Source: Thoreauomyces humboldtii (taxonomy: Eukaryota; Chytridiomycota; Chytridiomycetes; Spizellomycetales; Powellomycetaceae). Taken from it: a stretch of DNA of 10,256 bases. A program made the translations under genes and the position numbers. Below the pieces are notes generated by a model that had not been told where the DNA came from, searched no databases, and saw nothing but the letters and a program-made list of their open reading frames with translations. Of this stretch, positions 1 through 8,548 are shown one piece after another (position 1 is the first letter of the stretch; each line of letters starts with the position of its first letter). The DNA is taken from assembly GCA_027596035.1 (NCBI GenBank), contig JADGJA010000817.1, positions 1 to 10,256 on the forward strand. Direction: 5' to 3'.

Positions 1-2887
1 TTGCAAAAGCTCTTCCTTTTCATGATTTCCGAATCATGTGTCCGTACCTCGAAGTCCACCTTCTTGAACGTCCCCAGCAAGGCCACCCGATGGGACCTCA
101 GGAACGCCACCACGACCACGTACATGAACCAAGGCGGGTTCGTCAGGAGGTGGTCCCAGAGCGTCAGCCAATCCGTCCTGTTGAAAATGCTGGAGAACAG
201 GGACCGCATCATCGTCCAGGCATACGTCTATCGATTTAACAGTCAGAAAAGTACGAGTGCACAAAGTGCCGTTGTGTTTGTTTCGCACCTGACTCGTAAC
301 GTTTTGCTCGACGAAATGATCGAGGAGCTCCTTGTCATGGTACTCGAGCAGTCCTTCGATCATATCGAGGATCTCGATGGGAGGGTTCGGATAGTACTCC
401 CACCACTTCTGACACCAATTAACTTTTTCGTTTTAAGAGCAACAAACCCCAATCAGCGGGTCTTGTACCTGACCGAAACAGCCAAAATCGCCGACTCACC
501 AAGCACCGTGACGACGATCTCGAAACCGGCAAACATGTCCGCCAGGAACATCTTGACGAACGGGAAAACCATTGCAGGCAAGACCTCCATGCCTTGATAG
601 ACAGGGGACCAGCAAGCGAGAGCCGAGAGCACCCTCTCCATGCTTTGAGCGACCCTGTCGCTTCTGACAGGGAACGCGGTTCGAAAGTCCTTCCATGACC
701 GATGAGTCCCCGCTTCGAGGAGTGCCTCGTAGCTGGCTCGGTTCTCGGGAAGTCGGGCCAGGACACGCCAGATGAGGGTTCGGTACTTTTCCGGGTAGCT
801 GCCGTAGTAGAGGAGGAAACGCTTGAGTTTTTGGTCGTTCAACGGGACGGTGCCTTCCTGATTTGTCCGGACGAGATCGTGGCTCGAAGTATCAGATTCC
901 GCGACATCCGTTTTTCATCGATTTTCACATGCGAAGCGTTCCCTCACCTGCATGTCCATCAAATCATGCAGCGTCGTCGCTGACGTTGTCGGGATAGCCA
1001 GCTCCCGTTTGACCGTCTCGTCCTCTCGAAAGATTCCTTCCTGTGATAATGCAAGTGACGGTCAGCCACATTTCAGGCAGAACCGGTCATCCGGGGAACG
1101 CACTGGAAGTTCATCCAAGGCAATGGAGACCTCGCCCGCGTCGACGTCCGGAGGAGTTGGATCCAAGACGCGATCGATCCGCACGACGTTGATGACCGAT
1201 CCCGCTTCCTTCAGGATGGTAGACAACAGTCGACCGTCGCTCGACAGTGTAAAGTACTTGAACTGGGTGGGTTGGACGATCAGTGCCTGTGGAAACAACC
1301 AGGGCACTCCATGTAGTTGAACCAACCAAATTACCCGGCTCGACCTGCCCGACGAAGCGAGCTTCCGAGACCTCCACGAAGATGAGGGCACCTTCGTCTG
1401 ACAGAAGGGCCACCACCTATCAGGCAGATGCATGTCAGATAAGTATGCGACCTTATCGCGACACGGTCGAGGCTTGTCACCCCTCACCCTCGTGCTTCCC
1501 AAAAATTCGATCTGAGCGATCCCTTTTCCTTCGAACGCGGGAACCAAGATCTCATGCACCAGCCTCCTCTCCACCATATTCCAGACGTAGATCTTTGCCC
1601 CGATGCCTCCATAGACCATCAACTCTGCGTCTCTGCTTAAAGCGAGACAGTTCTCCCTGTCCAGTCCGATTTGGACAGGTTCCCCGAGCATGGTCGCCAG
1701 ATCGATCGACCATTGCGTGAGGAAAGTCTCCGCGTTCCACACCAATATCTTTCCGTCCACGAACGCTGTGACGATGGACGCTCCCGTGGAGGAATAACGC
1801 GCCTGCTGGATCCCGAGCTGAGCGCCCACAAGCAAACGTTTACGCTCCCACGTCTCGGTGTCCCAGAGGATGGATTCGTTCTGGCCGGTGGAGATGAGGA
1901 GTGGACGTGTCGGATGGGTCGAGAGACTATATGTTGGCGAGGTGTGGTATGCGGGAAGTTTGCAAACAATCTGGCAGGAATCTGCATGAAATCGTCAACA
2001 CAAGGCTCGGATACAAACGCTCGCTCGCGTTCGGAGGCGCTTCTCACCGATGTTGTAGCAAACGATGGCATGATCTGATAATCCTACAATGAGCTCCCTC
2101 CGTCGTATTGGATTGAACGCGATGCAGGATCCCGATATCCCGGATTTTGCAACGATCCAGAACCTGTGTCGGGAGAGCTGTTAGCGGACGTTCGAAGAAG
2201 AATGCCGTTCGTCTCTGGGAAATCCGAGAACCACGCTGCGCAGGAGTTCGGGCGCATCCGACGACGCGCCATTGTGCAGAAGATATGCACCCCAGAGCAT
2301 CCATCTCTTCCCACTTTTGCTGCCTTTGTCCTGACCCTTGCCCGTGACTGGTGTACTCACTTGTTCTTCTGAAAGTCGAAAGCGTAAATCGCGCCTCGTT
2401 GGTCCACGGCCGCCATGACCACGGCATAGCTCGTGCGCGGCGGTTTGGCGTTGGATTCCGATGCCAGCTCGCGACTGAAGCACACACGCGTGAACGATAC
2501 TTTGCGATGGGCGGCCGTCTTCTTCCGAATCTCTGGCACAGTCTCGTTGTTGACGCGGAGGATGGAGCTGCAAACAGAGATGGGGAATGAGATCAGGCTC
2601 GCGCGACGACGTCCCCAGGTTTGAGTGACGGCTTCGTCGTTGGTCCGAGTTGTTGCTCTCTGATGCCATTGGTCGTGTTCTCCTTTCTCTTCCCACCGAT
2701 GCCTTTTGTCTTCATGATCTTGGTTGAGCAGCGTCAATTGTCCTCACCCTGTTCCAACGGCGCCTTTCAGGACCGTGTTCCAGTCGTGGGTGCGCCAGAC
2801 GGGACCGGAGCGAACGTCGCCCACGAAGACGCTCCTGGGCGGTTGTTGCGTTCTCTGTCGCGCTGTGGTGGGACCATGACGGACCAT
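1..2887 (-). CDS. TBC1D31: TBC1D31-like WD40-TBC centrosome/cilium protein, 3' partial
   Basis: Exon model on the minus strand: 2887-2748, 2567-2361, 2163-2048, 1981-1488, 1416-1345, 1286-1104, 1040-948, 857-500, 422-289, 227-48. It gives 659 residues in frame with GT..AG introns of 58-197 bp. The last exon probably ends at a GTACGG donor at 47, because similarity to the family stops there. ATG 2887 is preceded two codons upstream by an in-frame TGA. Residues about 50-400 are WD40-like, with blades such as ILWDTETW and ILVWNAETF. Residues about 440-659 are the TBC domain: YPEKYRTLIWRVLARLPEN, FPFVKMF, NWCQKWWEYYPNPP, YHDKELLDHFVEQNVTSQ, LTLWDHLLTNPPWF. Order and motifs match vertebrate TBC1D31 as I remember it (about 1,070 residues, so the C-terminal coiled coil lies outside). 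That protein sits at centriolar satellites and the cilium base and scaffolds PKA- and ubiquitin-dependent control of OFD1. The donor at 1344 (GTCGAG) is weak; GTAATT at 1334 is an alternative but breaks the frame. Confidence 0.9.
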
Positions 2888-3922
2888 GTCTCAAAGCGAA
2901 CTCGTGCCTTCTTGGAACGCGGAAGCAAGATTGCAGAAGATTGCAGAAGACGTTGTCAGGAGAGCCCGTGCCCATTGCCCAAGGCTGAGGCTGCGGAGAC
3001 CGCTTCCCCCTTCCTTCGGAGACCGCTGCAAACCTTGAAAGCCAAAAGCGGCGATGATTCTGATCAAACTACAATCGCTTCAGTACTTTGTCGGGCCAAT
3101 GTCGGCACGTTCGGCATACACACATCCGTTGAAAGGCTTTGGCAGAGCGAGAAACTGCCAGGAAAACCCCGAAATCAACCTCCCGACCAGCCGATGGAGA
3201 ACTTCATATGCAGGACGTACACAGGACAGTATCATATGATGCAGGAGGATCCTGCTCACGCACGACCCCACGTTCTCCACTCCCCCAAATGCACACAGAG
3301 GTCCCGACTTTCTTCTCATGACATCCCGTCCTCCCAAGCACCAGTGTGTACCGGGTGCACGGCAGGATACGAGACGCAAGCAGCGAGCAGGGAGCAGGAG
3401 GGGAGGGGGGCGATCTCGCGACGGTGGAACCTTCCCCCCTGAGACTCTCTGTCGACAAAACCCAGTTTTTGATTTTTGCATGACGGTCGTGTGGAACCCC
3501 AATGATTTCTTGGCTCTCTCGGTGCTACAGGCCTGTGAACAGGAAGTCAAAAATTCATTTCCCCTCGAACCTTCCCACCTTCCGAGCGACAACAAAGGAT
3601 CTCGGAACGTTGGGAGGGGTTCTCGGTCCACCCCCTCTGACTTCATGTGGCGGCCCACGCGACGGGGTTCTCTCGGACAAGGCAGCCGGTGTGTGATCTT
3701 CGACAGAGACATCTGTCGCCACGTTCACCATCTCCGCACAGGAAAGGAGGTCCTCCCACCCCGTCTCTTGTCCTTGTCCCTTTTCGCCGGTCATGATCGC
3801 TATGCAAGACTCCTCCTGTCGTCCCTCGGTCTCTTCCTCTGGCTTTTTTCAAAGAACCCCTCCTTGGCTTGTGATGTGTACGATAGTGTATCTCTGATGG
3901 GCTAGCGGGGAGTCCGCGAGAG
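2888..3922. other. Divergent intergenic region, TBC1D31 / RNase T2
   Basis: About 1 kb lies between two genes transcribed away from each other, so it should hold both promoters. I see no reading frame with recognisable protein content. A 210-codon open frame on the minus strand (3712-3080) and a 195-codon one on the plus strand (3318-3905) overlap each other, look low in information and match nothing I know. There are purine-rich stretches (around 3385-3412) and pyrimidine-rich stretches (around 3749-3790), and one CCAAT at 3499. No obvious TATA box serves the TBC1D31 side, which fits a housekeeping-type promoter. Confidence 0.6.
2927..2946. repeat. 10-bp tandem duplication in TBC1D31 leader
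   Basis: AAGATTGCAG occurs twice head to tail, 40-60 bp upstream of the TBC1D31 ATG, in what should be its 5' untranslated region or core promoter. It is probably a replication-slippage product. No function is visible. Confidence 0.6.
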
Positions 3923-3929
3923 TATATAA
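3923..3929 (+). promoter_or_regulatory. TATA box of the RNase T2 gene
   Basis: TATATAA stands 90 bp upstream of the RNase T2 ATG. Initiation about 30 bp downstream would fall near 3953, giving a leader of about 60 nt. The NAD(P)-binding gene in this window has a TATA box at nearly the same distance from its ATG (80 bp), which supports both calls. Confidence 0.7.
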
Positions 3930-3949
3930 GACCGAACGTCCCAACCCAC

Positions 3950-4012
3950 ATCCCTTCCATCATCAGCCTTCTTCACATCCCTCCACTTCCCTCTCACATC
4001 TCAAAAAAAAAC
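3950..4012 (+). promoter_or_regulatory. Pyrimidine-rich leader and start context of RNase T2
   Basis: The stretch is mostly C and T with few G, then runs into nine A and a C directly before ATG 4013. Such a leader with A-rich bases before the start is common for strongly expressed fungal genes. It supports ATG 4013 as the initiator, together with the signal peptide that begins there. Confidence 0.55.
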
Positions 4013-4916
4013 ATGCACATCTCATCCGCTGTCGTCCTCTCCGCGCTGGTCGCGTCCGCCTCTGCCACCTCCCTTCCCTTCAACCCCAGGGCCTCCAAGG
4101 GCGTGTGCAGTGCCACGGCCGAAGCATGCTCATCCTCCGGCAGCAGTGACTCGTGCTGTCTCCCCACCAACGGCCACATCGTCTTGTCGCAACAGTGGCT
4201 GAAGGGGTACTGTGCCGGAAACCCCAGCGGATGCAAGATCACCCCTACAAACAGCTGGACCATCCACGGTGCATGGTGAGCAACGAAAGAGAGTGACAAA
4301 TGATCAGCTTGGACATTCTAACGATCGTGCTTGTTGCTAGGCCCGACACATGTGCTGGTGTCAACAAGGAGAACTGCTCCGGTCCTACCTACACCAACAT
4401 CGCCACCCAGGTCAAGAACATCAACCCCACCCTCTACGCTTCCATGGTCAAGACGTGGGTTTCTTACACGGGTATGTCAATACATCATCAGACTTTGGCC
4501 ACATCCTCCACGTCCTCACACTTGGAACCTCTCCAGGCGTCGACGAGACCTTCTGGGAACACGAATGGTCGACCCACGGTCGGTGCTGGTCACCCGCAGC
4601 CAAGACGTGCTTCTCGTCCTTCAAGACGGGAGACGATCTCCAGGCCTACTTCTCGTGGGTCGTCGCTCTCCGCAACCAGTTCGAGCTCGGCAAGGCCTTC
4701 ACCGCCGGCGGCATCACCACCGGAAAGACCTACACCGCCAAGCAGATCCGTGCCGCCATCACAAAGACCTACCCCGGTCTCAACGTCGCTCTCATCTGCA
4801 CGAACGGTTACCTCTCCGAGGTCTACTCGGCCGTCTACGCTACGCCTTCCGGAGGTGTCGCTGGAGCCCCCATCTCGGACTCGGACAGCTGTTCCGCTTC
4901 CGGAATCAAGTTCTAG
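4013..4916 (+). CDS. Secreted ribonuclease T2
   Basis: Three exons, 4013-4275, 4341-4471 and 4537-4916, encode 257 residues. Both introns are 65 bp (GTGAGC..TAG with a CTAAC branch-like site at 4318-4322, and GTATGT..CAG), in phases 2 and 1. Residues 1-19 are a signal peptide (hydrophobic core VVLSALVASASA, likely cleavage after ASA). The T2 signatures are clear: SCCLPTNGHIVLSQQW near the N terminus, CAS I as WTIHGAWPDTC (His85) and CAS II as FWEHEWSTHGRC (His140, Glu141, His145), the residues that in fungal RNase Rh carry out acid-base cleavage of RNA through a 2',3'-cyclic phosphate. The protein has many cysteines, as expected for a disulfide-rich extracellular or vacuolar enzyme, and a possible N-glycosylation site NCS at residue 99. 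Length is normal for the family. Likely role: phosphate and nucleoside scavenging from external RNA. Confidence 0.95.
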
Positions 4917-5534
4917 AGAGTGTCATGCTTTGTACATATCCCCCTCCCCGCGCCGCGTGAGACAAAAGAGTGTGAGAAGGAGAAGGGCTGTGCCTTTTTG
5001 CCCACTGCCCTGGTGGTGTGGGAAAAAGGATGTCCTCCGCCCTCGTTGTTTACAAATCCCCCCCAGAAATACTCCTAGAGAGAACCACAAATACATTGTA
5101 GAGTCTGTTCAAATATGATCTTTCCATGCCTACCCTTGTTGTCGAGGATAGGGACCGCTATGCACGGTATCATGGCATCTGATTTTACCTCTTCTTTCTT
5201 CCCGACATGTCAAATTCGACACTAATCTATCCAACAAGGTTCAATCCAGAGGCCTTTCAAAGGTGAGAGGCTCGCCTGATATATCAGCTGCACTGTGGAT
5301 TTGGGGAAATCCATGAGGGCCAGGCTCTCGTCCACCGTCCTAAGGAAACGGCTGTTCGACAGATGCTCTCTCTGGCAGTCCGCGACCCGCAAAGCAACTT
5401 GCAAGGGTAAAACGACCAAGTCCAAGATTTAAAACGATATGATACAAATAGGCAAGCATGAAGTCCGGGGGAGGAAGGACCCTTTCCCTTTTTCCCTCCA
5501 CATCTCATTCCCACGCTCTTTTTTCCCTTCTTTT
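4917..5534. other. Convergent intergenic region, RNase T2 / channel
   Basis: This 618-bp stretch separates the stop codons of two converging genes and should hold both 3' untranslated regions. I see no exon, RNA gene or repeat. An AATACA-type A/T-rich site lies near 5090-5100 and may serve RNase T2 polyadenylation, but no canonical AATAAA is present. A long pyrimidine tract fills about 5478-5540, which is purine-rich in the channel transcript just after its stop. Confidence 0.55.
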
Positions 5535-7961
5535 TCAAAACCCAAACTCGCTGATATGTTCCAAAACAGCCAGATCGATGTCATCGTACTCTCCCTCCAT
5601 CATGGTCGGTCTCGCGGACGAGAGCGGCGGCACCATCCTCGCTCCCCTCTTGGCGGCCGTCATGTAGAGCGTGCTGTACGTGTAGATGTACCGACGAAGG
5701 ACCTGCCACGCCGTCCATCGTTTGGCGTAGTACGTTATCTTTGGGAACTTTGCCAAGGCGGTCTGGAGGACTTCCAGGGGGAGACAGTGGACCGTCACGT
5801 TCGTGAGAGCTCGACATTCGCTTCGTTTGATGAATTGACGGAGAACGGTTCGTCCGAAGATGCTACCGCTGAAAAGAAGGAAAGATGGGGAAGAGGTGTG
5901 TGTTGGTTCGAGGGATGTAGGGTTTCTGTACGATCGGACAGCGAAAGCTTTTTTCACTCACCTTGGATAGACGCGACCGTCGATGGCGCATATCCCGTGT
6001 TCGAGGTAGTAGATTCCTTCGTATCCGTTCGTGAAGATGTGGGCGTTGGCGGGGATGGTCCGTATCTGGATCCCTCTGCATAGCTCCTGGGTCAGGTTGG
6101 GTTCCCGATCGATGAAGGGTTCCAGGTAAGGGATCTTTGCGACGAAGTCCACAAAGATCTCGGTGGTGATGAATCCGTGGAGCTGTGTGGGAAGGTCGCC
6201 GAGGAGGTTCGTGTAGGCTTGCGTGGTCGCTGCCGCGTAGTGATCCGAGAGGTATTCGTGAACCTGAATGGAGTCACGATCGTAATCAAAGGTGAGGACC
6301 ACACATGCGAGGATAACTGGATCAAAGAGCCCCATCGCATACCTTGATCTTCAGCCTCCCATCCAACTTCAACCTTTGGAACATCTCCAGGTAGTTATCC
6401 ACCTTCAGATCATGTTCCGTCTGTAACTTGTTGGCCACTCCCAGCGTATTGACCAACGAAGCGATCATGAAAAGCGCCATCATGTAGGCGACAAAGTTCG
6501 CAAACACGGCGTATCCGCACTCTCGTACTGTCGTCGGGGAAAGGACCTCCCACTGGGGACCGACGAGGGACAGCGTGGAGGAGGACCAGTAGATAGCGAG
6601 GACATATTGTTCCATCATCCCCACGTTGTCTGTCGTGGTGTTCATGTAGTTCGCGTAGTGGGTAAGCCATCCAGGACTATCCCCCGGATTGTTGGTCTCG
6701 TTCGCGAGACGGAACCCACACGCAAGCCAATGGATCAAAAACACGATCACGATGCAGAACTGCCAAAAACTTCCGTCAGCGAAAACAGTTGTACGAATCC
6801 GGCAATGACTGACGTTTCCCATACCTGTATGATCCTGAGGGTAGCGTATCTCAGATCGATGTAGACCCTCCATTGTTTCAACTTTCGACTGGCCCTCAGC
6901 ACTCTCAGCAGCTTGAGCAGCCTGGCCAGCCTCAGGAACCTCAGGAGTCTCAGCTGACCGAGATTGGAAGCGCTCCCGCCGGCAACGTTGCTGATCACGT
7001 CGAACGGGATGACCGAAAGGAGATCGATGCTGAACCATGACTTCATGTACCGTGCCAGAATCAGTTTCCCGTCTCGCACCAGACGTCCTGTTTGTGTGTC
7101 TCGGTACGGCGTTCGAATCTGATAGTTCAAGGGAGAGACGTTAGATTATGTGAAGGTGTGGGTTGTGAGAGAGGATTGGTAGGCACGCACCTGGACGCCC
7201 ATGTCGAAGAAGAAAACCAGATCGACCACCCGGTTGATGAGAAACAATAGATCAAAGGCCGTATCTGTGATGAAGCTGAACGGGACAAAAAAGAAACCGA
7301 ACCATATCTCGTATCAACAAAACCGTTTCTGCAACCCGGCTTCCGTCGTTCCCCCTCTCGACACCACCCTCCCCAACTCACGCCGTCTCGAAGGGTGTAA
7401 CGGACGCTGTGAAGAAGAGCAACAGCAACGACAGCATGTCCCACTTTTTCAGAAAGTTTGACGTGAGATCCAAGACGGGGATCATTCCCTGCTCTTCCAC
7501 GGGGACTCTGTAGTCGGGATGGGCTTCTCGATGCTCGATGAGGTATGCCGGCATCCCCAGGTAGTCGTCCTTTGCGATTCGCCAGCGATCCGTTTTGCCG
7601 TAGGAGACCCGTTGAAGAAAAGATCCCGTCGGTACCGTCATCGTTTCTGGTTCATCGTCCTACAGGTGAAAGGGGGTGGTTCAGCATCGGCATGGGCAAC
7701 GGGAAAGAAACAGCGGGTCGTGTGAAGCGGGGGGGAATGGGTGATAAGGCATGATACCGCGATGAGGATGTCGAACAGATAGGTGAGCTTCTGATACATT
7801 GTCAACGGCTTCTTTTCGATCTTTTCTTGATGCTCGGTGGGCATGGGTTTCTCTTTTGTTGCGGTCGACCGTCCGCCGAACGATATCCGCGACATGCGCC
7901 GTCCGAGACCGCCTCCGCCGCCGCCCTGGGGGACGGGAATGCGGAGCTCATTGCTGGACAT
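5535..7961 (-). CDS. Six-TM voltage-gated channel with cyclic-nucleotide-binding-like domain
   Basis: Seven minus-strand exons: 7961-7758, 7659-7382, 7275-7191, 7118-6825, 6759-6343, 6263-5962, 5868-5535. They join in phase through GT..AG introns of 65-106 bp and give 637 residues. The N terminus holds a six-Gly run and basic patches. S1 is near 140-158, S2 near 167-186, S3 near 216-232 (YMKSWFSIDLLSVIPFD, very typical of CNG/HCN/EAG channels). S4 at 246-270 has nine Arg/Lys at every third position. S5 starts near 288, the pore helix is YVLAIYWSSSTLS near 339-351, and S6 is near 371-397. A C-linker (VHEYLSDHYAAATTQ) leads to a cyclic-nucleotide-binding fold around 480-600. Two features are odd: the filter is LVGPQWEVLSP rather than GYG, and the phosphate cassette reads FGR instead of FGE. 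It is a plasma-membrane or flagellar cation channel of the CNG/HCN/EAG superfamily; the subfamily and ion are not settled by sequence. Confidence 0.93.
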
Positions 7962-8153
7962 CTGAAGGTGGATACGCGTCGACCGTGAGCGCTCAGAGGA
8001 TGCGTCGTAGATGTGTCAACGGTGAGGTAGAAGGTCGGGAAGAACGGGGAGAGATGAGTTCGAGGCCAAGCGGAGGAGGGATGTACTGTGGGAGCTGCGA
8101 CTAGGTCCAAGATGATCGGAGGAGAGTGAGAAGACGACACTAGACTCTGGGAG

Positions 8154-8184
8154 CTTGGCTTGGAGCTCCGAGCACTTGGCTTGG
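8154..8184 (-). repeat. CCAAGCCAAG direct repeat upstream of the channel gene
   Basis: CTTGGCTTGG (plus strand) occurs at 8154-8163 and 8175-8184, 21 bp apart, two helical turns. On the minus strand each copy contains GCCAAG, which fits the GCCARG site of the fungal pH regulator PacC/Rim101. The repeat is directly seen; the regulator link is speculation. Confidence 0.45.
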
Positions 8185-8200
8185 TTGAGTCCTTCAGTGT

Positions 8201-8208
8201 CTTTTATG
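8201..8208 (-). promoter_or_regulatory. Possible TATA-like box of the channel gene
   Basis: CATAAAAG on the minus strand resembles the TATAAAAG seen before the NAD(P)-binding gene. It lies 240 bp upstream of the channel ATG, farther than in the other two genes, so it would imply a long leader or a leader intron. Confidence 0.25.
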
Positions 8209-8548
8209 CACTGTACACCGTACCGGTATGCACTCTCTACAGGAGTTTGACAGCGTCCCCCTAGCGGAGTTTGCGCGAAAGCGAGAGAAGTGACAGCAAG
8301 GCCAACGTCCACCTCGTTCGGACATGCTGAATGCTTACCGAGGTACCGGTCGTCGGAAGAGGTTAGGGTTTGGAGGAACAAAGAAACCCATCTGGCTGAG
8401 ATATCTAGTCAGCTGCGTGAACCTCTTTGCGAACTTCGAAAGGACCGGCACACTGGCGATGGGAATGAAATCCAAATCGTGTTTCTTTCAGGAGCTCAGA
8501 TATTTACAGGATCACGTATGAGGATGAGAAGAAGGCCCGTCCTTCCCG

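Larger units (their letters stand above)
7962..8548. other. Intergenic region upstream of the channel gene
   Basis: This region lies between the stop of the NAD(P)-binding gene and the ATG of the channel gene, both on the minus strand. It should contain the 3' end of one and the promoter and leader of the other. A 121-codon open frame (8381-8016, minus) begins at TTG rather than ATG and matches nothing I know. Visible elements are a CTTGGCTTGG direct repeat, a CATAAAAG box and a single AAACCCTAA box (minus strand, 8371-8363). The bases CTTCAG directly before ATG 7961 could be an acceptor of an intron in the leader. Confidence 0.5.

Noticed and set aside
1..597. 198-codon plus-strand open frame at the left edge.
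   Set aside because: It is antisense to the TBC-domain exons, whose minus-strand content is clearly homologous to a known family.
1..2887. Repeated stops and frame changes in the minus-strand WD40-TBC gene, suggesting a pseudogene.
   Set aside because: Every break coincides with a GT..AG intron, each junction keeps phase, and family similarity continues on both sides, so it reads as an intact spliced gene.
2621..3442. 273-codon plus-strand open frame.
   Set aside because: It overlaps the first exon and intron of TBC1D31 in antisense, has no recognisable domain and looks like a shadow of GC-rich sequence.
3080..3712. 210-codon minus-strand open frame in the divergent intergenic region.
   Set aside because: Its composition is biased toward Arg, Pro and Ser, no domain is recognisable and an equally open frame lies opposite. 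Coding is possible but unsupported.
4300..5118. 272-codon plus-strand frame across RNase T2.
   Set aside because: Only its 4341-4471 part is real (exon 2). Past the intron it is out of frame with the CAS II exon.
5235..5255. GGTTCAATCC resembling a tRNA T-loop.
   Set aside because: The flanks do not pair into a five-base stem and no acceptor or anticodon arm is found nearby.
8363..8371. TTAGGGTTT resembling a telomere repeat.
   Set aside because: A single copy with no array. At most it is a short promoter box.
8016..8381. 121-codon minus-strand open frame upstream of the channel.
   Set aside because: It starts at TTG, has no known domain, and lies where the channel leader is expected.
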